DNA of 5,562 bases from an uncultured Clostridia bacterium (lineage in GTDB: Bacteria > Bacillota > Clostridia > Oscillospirales > Acutalibacteraceae), in assembly GCA_946410005.1 (NCBI GenBank), contig CAMJYS010000051.1, forward strand, positions 1 through 5,562, read 5' to 3'. This document shows, one piece after another, positions 1 to 5,517 of this stretch. Position 1 is the first letter of the stretch. Each line of letters opens with the position of its first letter. Under the pieces are notes generated by a model. It did not search any database. It saw only the letters and a program-made list of their open reading frames with translations, and was not told the DNA's origin. A program made the position numbers and the translations under genes.

Positions 1-43
1 ACCGAGATCTACACTCTTTCCCTACACGACGCTCTTCCGATCT
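1..43 (+). other. Illumina universal adapter (not biological)
   Basis: This stretch matches the 3' part of the Illumina TruSeq universal (P5-side) adapter, ending in the diagnostic GCTCTTCCGATCT. It is untrimmed library sequence and not part of the organism. One frame is open through it and would add the well-known artefact peptide FPTRRSSDL to the front of the truncated gene that follows. The insert begins at about base 44. Confidence 0.98.
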
Positions 44-44
44 T

Positions 45-182
45 AAAATAGCTAAAATGATTTTAAACTCCAAATTAGGCGGGAATTCGAAATATGGAGA
101 TATAATTTCAGGTCAAGCAAAACTAAATTCATCTTTGGAAGACGAAAATGACGCTAAAGACATAAGCGAGTTTTTAAATTAA
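45..182 (+). CDS. C-terminal fragment of an unrecognised protein, possibly a third paralog of the next two genes
   Basis: An open frame enters from the truncated left edge and ends at TAA (180-182), giving 45 residues that start KIAKMILNSK and end DISEFLN. There is an in-frame ATG at 57, but no ribosome binding site precedes it and the frame is open to the edge, so this is best read as the tail of a longer gene. Residues 10-27 (KLGGNSKYGDIISGQAKL) align with residues 101-119 of the next protein with one gap. The shared positions are K, L, G, K, aromatic, I-S and A-x-L. This hints that it belongs to the same small family. The next gene starts 23 nt after its stop, so the two are probably co-transcribed. 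No function can be assigned. Confidence 0.6.
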   Translation, partial: KIAKMILNSKLGGNSKYGDIISGQAKLNSSLEDENDAKDISEFLN

Positions 183-205
183 ATTTTCCGAAAGAAGGAT
201 AATTA

Positions 206-748
206 ATGAGCTTATTAAAAACAAAACATGATCCATATATTAAAAATATATTTAAACCAGTTAAACCGGATGAAAAAACAGAAAAAATGGAATCGTATTG
301 TTATAAGGGTGTAAACTCGGTTCTTTATAAATTAATTTCATGCGTTTTGAATAATATGCAAAAATCAGATGGTAAAAGCCATGAAAATTCCGATACCTAC
401 AATAATTTGTTGAACCTTCGATATGCAGTTGCGAATGAATATCAAAAAGATATATTTCAACAAGTCGAGTTATTGTCTAAAATTGGAAATGATATTTGCA
501 AGAAAAAATTAACTAGTGGAGCAGGAAAATTTGAAGGAAAAATTTCATTAATTGCAAGTTTGAGAAAATTCGATAAAGATGCTAAAAAATGGGCGGTGTC
601 TCTAAAAGATTGGGCAAACGCAGAGAAAGAACGTAGAATAGAAAAAAATTCAAAAGAAGCAGAAGAAATGGCGAGTAAAAAGGCTTTGAAGTTTAACCCC
701 CTTGCTGCAAAACCCAAAATTTCTGCGCCAAAGCTAATTAATAAATGA
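206..748 (+). CDS. Hypothetical cytosolic protein, tandem paralog A (180 aa)
   Basis: I do not recognise this protein. The ATG at 206 is preceded by AAGAAGGA (192-199) with 6 nt spacing, which supports this start. There is no signal peptide or membrane segment, so it is probably cytosolic. It is Lys-rich and predicted mainly helical, with a charged Ala/Lys/Glu-rich tail (about residues 137-180) that ends in a basic, Pro-containing segment. It shares ordered motifs with the next gene: YI-x-x-I near the N-terminus, NSVLYK at 37-42, TYNNL at 64-68, KKKLT at 99-103 and SLKDW at 132-136. The two are therefore diverged tandem duplicates. It ends in TGA, after which 12 further Lys-rich codons stay open up to TAA at 785. 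Both of its Trp codons are TGG, so TGA is taken as a true stop. It probably lies in one transcription unit with the fragment before it and the paralog after it. Confidence 0.85.
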   Translation: MSLLKTKHDPYIKNIFKPVKPDEKTEKMESYCYKGVNSVLYKLISCVLNNMQKSDGKSHENSDTYNNLLNLRYAVANEYQKDIFQQVELLSKIGNDICKKKLTSGAGKFEGKISLIASLRKFDKDAKKWAVSLKDWANAEKERRIEKNSKEAEEMASKKALKFNPLAAKPKISAPKLINK

Positions 749-790
749 AAATCTGTATCAAAGAAAATATTAGCCGTTAAAAAGTAAAAT

Positions 791-796
791 AGAGGA
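791..796 (+). promoter_or_regulatory. Ribosome binding site for paralog B
   Basis: AGAGGA lies 9 nt upstream of the ATG at 806 and fixes that start. No promoter-like pair is evident in the 57-nt gap after the previous gene, so translation of this gene is likely initiated on a shared transcript. Confidence 0.7.
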
Positions 797-805
797 TGAT
801 AATTT

Positions 806-1318
806 ATGAGTAAAAAATATATTCAAAGTATAAAGATGTTATTTAAAAAAGTAGAATTAGGCTCAAATGATAGCCCGGAAGAAGTGAACAAAAAATTAAT
901 TGGTAAAAATTCTATACTTTACAAAGGATTGGCTAAAATTTTAGAAAACAAAGAAGTAGTTTTTGATGAACAAGAAAATATGAAAGACACCAACAATGAC
1001 GATGGTACTTCTAAAAAACACAGATTTGAAAAAAAGATCGAAGGTGTAATATATCTTTCTGGAACATATAATAATTTAAAAGCTTTGCAGAATATAGTCA
1101 AGCTATGTAAAGAATCGAAAAATTTGCAAGTCCTATCCACAATTTTAGATTTGATTTACAAAAAAGAGATAACTGGCGCAAATACATTTACCAGATTGCC
1201 GTCAAGCTTTGATATAATTATGCTTTCGCCATTCGCCGGAATACGTAGAGTAAAAAAAGAAGCTTTGGAATTGAAAAAAAGTATAGACGATTGGATAAAA
1301 AAACATCCTAATAAATAA
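806..1318 (+). CDS. Hypothetical cytosolic protein, tandem paralog B (170 aa)
   Basis: I do not recognise this protein. It starts at the ATG at 806 with AGAGGA upstream and ends in TAA. There is no export signal or membrane helix, so it is probably a soluble, helical cytosolic protein. Its motif order matches the upstream gene: YI-x-x-I at 5-9, NSILYK at 35-40, TYNNL at 87-91, KKEIT at 119-123 and SIDDW at 159-163. Between the NSILYK and TYNNL motifs it carries about 25 extra, mostly polar residues (roughly 48-80, including TNNDDGTSKK), which look like a flexible insertion. It lacks the long basic tail of paralog A and stops seven residues after the DW motif. The tandem arrangement suggests duplication followed by divergence, possibly to make interacting partners. 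The function is unknown. Confidence 0.85.
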   Translation: MSKKYIQSIKMLFKKVELGSNDSPEEVNKKLIGKNSILYKGLAKILENKEVVFDEQENMKDTNNDDGTSKKHRFEKKIEGVIYLSGTYNNLKALQNIVKLCKESKNLQVLSTILDLIYKKEITGANTFTRLPSSFDIIMLSPFAGIRRVKKEALELKKSIDDWIKKHPNK

Positions 1319-1364
1319 TAAAAAATTTAAATCCTAAATTCATGCATATATTTAAAAATTGGAG

Positions 1365-1370
1365 TATAAT
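1365..1370 (+). promoter_or_regulatory. -10 box of a probable promoter for the recombinase
   Basis: A perfect TATAAT sits 30 nt upstream of the recombinase ATG. No good -35 hexamer is found at 16-18 nt: the best is TGCATA at 1343-1348, with 3 of 6 matches. There is no extended TGn either. A start near 1377 would give a leader of about 24 nt. This would separate expression of the recombinase from the paralog genes upstream, although no terminator is visible between them. Confidence 0.5.
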
Positions 1371-1400
1371 AGAAGTAAAAAAACAGTAGAATGGTGAAGA

Positions 1401-2375
1401 ATGAAAAAAGAATTTTTTAACGATGCTCCAATTGTAATAAAAAAATTTCTGGGATATTTTCAAACCATTAAAGGTAAATCACGCAAGACGGTAGAAGAAT
1501 ATTTTTTGGATTTAAGAACGTTTTTTAGGTACATGAAAAGAAAACGCGGAAAAGTTAGCGCTGAAATAGAATTTGAAAAAATCGATATTTGCGATATAGA
1601 CATAAATTTTATAAAAACTATATCGCTTATCGATGTTTTTGAGTTTATGAATTATTTATCTACCGAGCGGAAAAATAGTGAAGCCGCAAGGGCTCGAAAA
1701 GCGTCTAGTTTGCGCGTGTTTTTTAAATATTTAACGGATAAAACTAATGAGTTAAGCGAAAATCCTTTAACCGAATTAGAAACTCCAAAATTGAAAAAGA
1801 CTGTTCCGAAATTTTTGAGTTTAGAGCAGAGTCAAACCTTACTGAAAACGATTTCAGAAAACGGCGGAGAATTCAAAGACCGCGACTTTTGCATAATTAC
1901 ATTGTTTTTGAATTGCGGACTTCGATTATCCGAGCTTGTCGGAATAAATATTAATGACGTGCGTCCTGATAACACTCTGAAAATTTTCGGTAAAGGCGCA
2001 AAAGAGCGCGTTGTGTATATAAACAGTGCGTGCAAGAAAAGTATTGACGATTATCTAAAAGTTCGTCCAAATGATGGCGTTAAAGATAAAAAGGCTTTGT
2101 TTATAAGTCGTCAGAAAAATAGAATTAGCGTTAAGACAGTTCAGCTTCTGGTTAATAAATATTTGTCTTTGGCGGGACTTAGCGGGCTTGGATATTCTAC
2201 GCATAAGCTTCGTCATACAGCTGCGACTTTGATGTATCAATACGGCGATGTTGATATACGAGTTTTAAAAGACATATTGGGGCACGAGAATTTAGGAACG
2301 ACTGAAATATATACTCATATTTCGAATAAACAAGTAAAAAACGCAATTGATTCCAACCCTTTGAACAAAATTTAA
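1401..2375 (+). CDS. Tyrosine recombinase, XerC/XerD-like (324 aa)
   Basis: This is a site-specific recombinase that cuts and rejoins DNA through a covalent phosphotyrosine intermediate. The N-terminal SAM-like core-binding domain spans about residues 10-113 (IKGKSRKTVEEY near 23-34). The catalytic domain spans about 137-318. All six catalytic positions are present: Arg175 in NCGLRLSEL, Lys198 in FGKGAKER, His268 and Arg271 in THKLRHT, His295 in LGHEN and the nucleophile Tyr304 in EIYTH. Their spacing matches XerD. The length is slightly above the usual 295-305 for Xer proteins because of extra residues near 50-72. The ATG at 1401 has a GGTGA-type site close upstream. From memory, the overall wording resembles stand-alone Xer-like integrases common in Oscillospirales. 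Whether it resolves chromosome dimers, inverts DNA or moves an element cannot be told here, as no dif or att site is seen. A hairpin terminator follows 24 nt after its stop. Confidence 0.95.
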   Translation: MKKEFFNDAPIVIKKFLGYFQTIKGKSRKTVEEYFLDLRTFFRYMKRKRGKVSAEIEFEKIDICDIDINFIKTISLIDVFEFMNYLSTERKNSEAARARKASSLRVFFKYLTDKTNELSENPLTELETPKLKKTVPKFLSLEQSQTLLKTISENGGEFKDRDFCIITLFLNCGLRLSELVGININDVRPDNTLKIFGKGAKERVVYINSACKKSIDDYLKVRPNDGVKDKKALFISRQKNRISVKTVQLLVNKYLSLAGLSGLGYSTHKLRHTAATLMYQYGDVDIRVLKDILGHENLGTTEIYTHISNKQVKNAIDSNPLNKI

Positions 2376-2399
2376 GTTTTTGAACAAATAATTTTATGC

Positions 2400-2430
2400 A
2401 AAACGCTTGACAATTAAAGTCGAGCGTTTT
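2400..2430 (+). terminator. Intrinsic terminator of the recombinase gene
   Basis: A 12-bp stem pairs 2400-2411 (AAAACGCTTGAC) with 2419-2430 (GTCGAGCGTTTT). It has one G-T wobble and a 7-nt AATTAAA loop. The U-run is the 3' end of the stem (TTTT, 2427-2430) and is followed by ATAATT. It starts 24 nt after the recombinase stop, the expected place for a terminator. With the A-run on the left arm it could also act, more weakly, on minus-strand transcripts. It shares bases with the promoter for the next gene. Confidence 0.75.
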
Positions 2431-2435
2431 ATAAT
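2407..2435 (+). promoter_or_regulatory. Consensus SigA/sigma-70 promoter for the 131-aa protein
   Basis: The -35 box TTGACA (2407-2412) and the -10 box TATAAT (2430-2435) both match consensus exactly, with the ideal 17-nt spacer. Transcription should start near 2442, leaving a leader of about 34 nt with an AAAGGA ribosome site before the ATG at 2476. The -35 box lies in the left arm and loop of the terminator hairpin, and the -10 box begins at the last base of its right arm. Confidence 0.85.
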
Positions 2436-2459
2436 TAAAAATGAAAATTTTAAATTCAG

Positions 2460-2465
2460 AAAGGA
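2460..2465 (+). promoter_or_regulatory. Ribosome binding site deciding the start of the 131-aa protein
   Basis: AAAGGA lies 10 nt before the ATG at 2476. It supports that start over the in-frame TTG at 2407, which lies inside the -35 box and would be upstream of the predicted transcription start. Confidence 0.65.
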
Positions 2466-2475
2466 TCTGGTATTT

Positions 2476-2871
2476 ATGGTAGAAATTAGAGCTTCAATTC
2501 AAAACATGGTAGATAAACTTAGTAATATGGACACTAAGTTCGACAAGCAAAATAAAAAAATGGTTATGGAAAATCCGTTATTAGCAAAAAATTTAGATGT
2601 TATTGATTCAAAAAAAATGTGGGCAAATACTTTTGATAATTTTTATCCGTATTATGAAGAATTTATTAAAATTAACGGAGAAAAAATTGATTTAGATAGC
2701 ATAGACAGTGTATCAATGGATTTTGTAAATAAAATGGCAACAGGAATTGACGCCATAGCTGGTAAATATCAAAAATACAAAGATTATTTTGAATATACTT
2801 TGAATGTTTCTAAAGTAAAAAAATTACTTGAAGATTTAGGAGACGGAGTAGGTCATTCTAAATTAGACTAG
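2476..2871 (+). CDS. Hypothetical small soluble protein (131 aa)
   Basis: I do not recognise this protein. The frame is open back to a TTG at 2407, giving 154 aa, but that codon overlaps the consensus promoter. The ATG at 2476, with AAAGGA upstream, is therefore chosen and gives 131 aa. There is no signal peptide or membrane helix. The protein looks all-helical. It has an amphipathic N-terminal helix (about 5-33), an aromatic patch FDNFYPYYEEF (about 53-63), and a charged C-terminal helix ending near LLEDLGDG (117-124). Met is frequent (8 of 131) and Cys is absent. It has its own perfect promoter, so it is probably strongly expressed and monocistronic, since a possible hairpin follows it. I see no convincing similarity to the paralog pair upstream. 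Confidence 0.75.
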   Translation: MVEIRASIQNMVDKLSNMDTKFDKQNKKMVMENPLLAKNLDVIDSKKMWANTFDNFYPYYEEFIKINGEKIDLDSIDSVSMDFVNKMATGIDAIAGKYQKYKDYFEYTLNVSKVKKLLEDLGDGVGHSKLD

Positions 2872-2903
2872 TAATTTTATGGTTAATTACAAAGGCTAAA
2901 ATA

Positions 2904-2954
2904 CACAAAAGCAAAAATATAGATTTTAAAAAGTTTATATAAGTAGCTTTTGTG
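2904..2954 (+). terminator. Possible terminator or leader hairpin between the 131-aa gene and the exported pair
   Basis: CACAAAAGC (2904-2912) and GCTTTTGTG (2946-2954) form a perfect 9-bp inverted repeat around a 33-nt A/T-rich loop, which may itself pair weakly through short ATATA segments. It is followed by CTTTAATTTAATATTT, a broken T-tract. It starts 32 nt after the stop of the 131-aa gene. It may be a weak terminator or a 5' leader structure of the next gene, because it ends 16 nt before the ribosome site there. Confidence 0.4.
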
Positions 2955-2970
2955 CTTTAATTTAATATTT

Positions 2971-2977
2971 GGAGGTG
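2971..2977 (+). promoter_or_regulatory. Strong ribosome binding site deciding the start of the 97-aa exported protein
   Basis: GGAGGTG sits with 8 nt between GGAGG and the ATG at 2984, a near-ideal arrangement. The in-frame TTG at 2969 overlaps this site and cannot use it, so the ATG is the start. Confidence 0.85.
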
Positions 2978-2983
2978 AAAGTA

Positions 2984-3277
2984 ATGGAACGTAAAAAATC
3001 TATTATTAAAGGTTTTTTATTTCTTTTTCTTTTCTTTATTTTAGGAGGAAATTCAGCGTTCTGTTTCGAAAATAATTCTGAAATAAAGTCAAACAAAGTA
3101 AAAGAAATTGTTACGAGTATAGAAAAAAACACTTTAAACGATTCGAATTTTGATAACTCGAAATCTTCTTCTCAGAAAAACGATTTAAATTGTATTCCAA
3201 ACGGCAATACGAAAAAATTAGCTAAAGAATTAAAAAAGGGATACGACGAGGGAAAATATTGCCTTGACGGTAGATAA
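2984..3277 (+). CDS. Small exported protein with signal peptide (97 aa)
   Basis: I do not recognise this protein. The N-terminus is a classic Sec signal: basic ERKK at 2-5, then a very hydrophobic Phe/Leu core (about 11-20), then GGNSAFCF. Cleavage could fall after Ala25. The segment SAFC is not a proper lipobox because Phe precedes the Cys, so a lipoprotein is unlikely, though an uncleaved membrane anchor is possible. The rest is polar and Ser/Asn/Lys-rich (30-66), apparently disordered, followed by a short charged helix (76-90). Cys70 and Cys93 are the only cysteines outside the signal region and could form a disulphide after export. The gene ends 33 nt before the large secreted protein, so the two are probably co-expressed and may work together outside the membrane. 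Confidence 0.75.
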   Translation: MERKKSIIKGFLFLFLFFILGGNSAFCFENNSEIKSNKVKEIVTSIEKNTLNDSNFDNSKSSSQKNDLNCIPNGNTKKLAKELKKGYDEGKYCLDGR

Positions 3278-3296
3278 AATAACAACAAAAATTTTA

Positions 3297-3303
3297 AGGG
3301 GGA
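3297..3303 (+). promoter_or_regulatory. Ribosome binding site for the large secreted protein
   Basis: AGGGGGA lies 7 nt upstream of the ATG at 3311. The 33-nt gap to the preceding gene leaves no room for a full promoter, so this site starts translation within a two-gene transcript. Confidence 0.75.
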
Positions 3304-3310
3304 ATTATTT

Positions 3311-5517
3311 ATGTCATTAAAAAAATCTTTAACACGTTTTGTTTGCGGAAGTATGGTATTTGCTTCACTTTTTCAAAATTTTGCTTATGCGGAAAATGTA
3401 GAAACTAAAAATGATTTACAGCCAAACGAAAATATAGACGGCAAATCAGACGAAAGTACGGACAAAAAACTCAACGAAGTTAATAATTTGAAAAAATTGT
3501 CCGAAAAAGGTTTTACTTTTAAAAGCGATGATATTAATACTTCCACGAATATAGTTAAGTTAGATCTTCTTAATGGCAATAACTTAAATATAGCTTTAAA
3601 AGAGGGCTTTGAGTTTGCAATCAACGATAAAACAACCGATTTCCTTGACGATAAATCTTCTATAAACAATATCGTTGCGGAAAACATGATGTTAAAAGAA
3701 TGCGTAGAAAGTACGGCAAAATATGCTTTTAGAGAAGATATTGCTAATAAAGACAAACAATTTGAAATATTAAAACGTCTTACAAGTATAAAAAAACTTA
3801 TGGAGATTGATAGCAATTTTTCGAGCAAAAATAGCTTTTATGTGTTCGTTTGCGCTATGAAAAATGCGTATCAGACTTTAATTTCAAGACAAATTGCGTC
3901 AGAAATTTTAGCTTCAAAAAGAGAAAAAGTTGAAGATATAATGGGTTCAGATAGTTCGTCAAGAGGCGTAGATGTTTCAACTTCTGGTACATACGACGGA
4001 GTGACTGTTGGATTAAAAGTCGGTGCAGAAAACAGTGAGGGCACTAGCGAAAAATCATTTTATAAAATCGACAATAGCGGAAAAGTAGGATTAAGCCTTG
4101 GTGCGGGATATAAAGACTATCTTTCTGCGAATGTCGGCTATAATTTTGATTTAACTCATACGCTTGTTTTCTATTCGCTCGAACAATTTTTAGATACATA
4201 CGCAAGAGACGGAAAAATAAGCACAATTTACCTTCGCTCGCCGGAAATCAGAGAAATTTCTAAATCAAGAAAACAAATGCAAAAAAATGAGAAAAAATTA
4301 ATTTCTGATATGCAAATTGCAATAGAATGGTATTTAAAAACTGCGAATGTTATACCGCAAAATGTTGTTTTGGAATATCCAAGCGTTACAATTTCCAAAA
4401 AAGCTGAAAAACATGTTTCGCTGAGAAATTCACTTGATTTTAACGCTATTGCAGATTGTTTTGCGTCGATTGGAATGAGCGTTACGACAAGTGTTGAGAG
4501 TGTAGACAAAACTGTAAGTAATTCGTATTTATCGCTTTTGAACGACGATTGTTCTGCTTCGGAATACGGAGAAAACGCTGACCAGATTCTAGAATTTCTT
4601 AAACAAAATAACAGCAAAAAATATCTCGAAATAAAATCATATATGGATAGTTATCTTAAACGTATAGTTACAGAGGATAACGTAAAAAAATCCGATGTTC
4701 TTTCAATTTTTGTTTCAAATTTACTTGGAGATATAAGGGTATATAATACGAATTTATCTATTTTGTCGAATGATTCCGCTACGAAAGAAGATAAAAAAAT
4801 AGCAAAAGACTCTAAAAATAATTTTGAAAAAGAATGGCTCGGAGATTCTGTAATCGGAAGTTTGAATAAAGGTCGTTTAGATGTTTTAAAATCAGCTATT
4901 TGTATTGCGTCGTATTTAAGGGAATATGCTCATACAGAAGAAGAAATAAATATTTTCAAGAAATTGTATATAGAAATCGAACGACTTTCGAAACTACAAA
5001 TTTTTTCTAAAAATCATTCTAAACAACGTGCGGAATATGGTACAACGAGAAATGAATTAATAACCTCTGCGAGCGGAAAAGTGTTCGTAGACGTTCCGGT
5101 TGTCGGCAAAACAGCAATAGATGTTACATATAGTAAGAGTATGGGCGACGCGAATTTTGATGATTCCGAAGGAATAAATGTTCAAACTAGATTGCCAATG
5201 GTTGGCGATAAACTTTTAGGAGCGTATAGTATTCGTCAGCAATTTAGAAAATTAATCAAAAAATTATCCGAAAAAACCAGCGGCGGTACATCCGTTGCGC
5301 TCAAAGAAGCTTTAATGCTTCTCGATAAAGACTTTGATAATATAATGAAAGATTTAGGGATAGACGTGAGAGCTAATATTACTGACGATTTAGCGACAGA
5401 TAAATATGTTACACTTACATTTTTCTTATCAAAAGTGCCTAAAACTTCGAAAACCAGCTTACCGGAATCATTACCCGGTCAAACTGACAGAATTATAAAA
5501 TTAAGTGACGAATGGGT
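3311..5517 (+). CDS. Large secreted protein with duplicated helical/beta modules, 3' end missing
   Basis: I do not recognise this family. Residues 1-27 are a Sec signal peptide: KK at 4-5, a hydrophobic stretch at 10-24, and cleavage after AYA before ENVE. A polar linker (28-65) follows. A helical region (about 110-210) leads into Gly-rich alternating strands: GVTVGLKVGAE near 230-240, KVGLSLGAGY near 258-267 and LSANVGYNFD near 271-280. More helices run to about 345, then strands near 352-362 and 388-397. A second helical region (about 420-570) is followed by more strands near 590-607 and 698-708. Residues about 110-360 and 508-709 appear to be two copies of one unit. No catalytic motif, LPXTG sorting signal or membrane anchor is seen, but the true C-terminus is lost. 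The frame continues into adapter, where DRKSVV and a TAG at 5537-5539 are artefacts; Val736 is the last residue that may be real. A surface structure, adhesin or pore-forming protein is possible but unproven. Confidence 0.85.

Noticed and set aside
2407..2475. N-terminal extension of the 131-aa protein from an in-frame TTG, giving 154 aa
   Set aside because: The TTG is part of the TTGACA box and lies within the terminator stem, upstream of the predicted transcription start. The ATG at 2476 has an AAAGGA site.
2969..2983. TTG start five codons upstream for the 97-aa exported protein
   Set aside because: It overlaps the GGAGGTG ribosome site, which is ideally spaced for the ATG at 2984 and leaves a cleaner signal peptide.
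3038..3070. Lipoprotein signal at SAFC (Cys27) of the 97-aa exported protein
   Set aside because: A bulky Phe at the position before the Cys does not fit the lipobox, which needs Gly, Ala or Ser there.
3385..3828. 147-codon open frame on the minus strand
   Set aside because: It lies wholly inside the large secreted protein gene. Its Ser/Leu/Phe-rich product is typical of the antisense of Lys/Asp/Asn-rich coding sequence, and no ribosome site is seen.
4228..4617. 129-codon open frame on the minus strand
   Set aside because: It is a shadow of the large secreted protein gene, with no start signal and no recognisable product.
5032..5090. MACPF/perforin-like signature (YGTTRNELITSASGK, residues 576-590)
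   Set aside because: It only loosely recalls the YGTHF signature. The His and the following aromatic are missing, and the surrounding fold order was not convincing.
206..5517. Alternative genetic code with TGA as Trp or Gly
   Set aside because: Every Trp in the called genes uses TGG and none needs an internal TGA, which is unexpected if TGA were reassigned in such AT-rich DNA.
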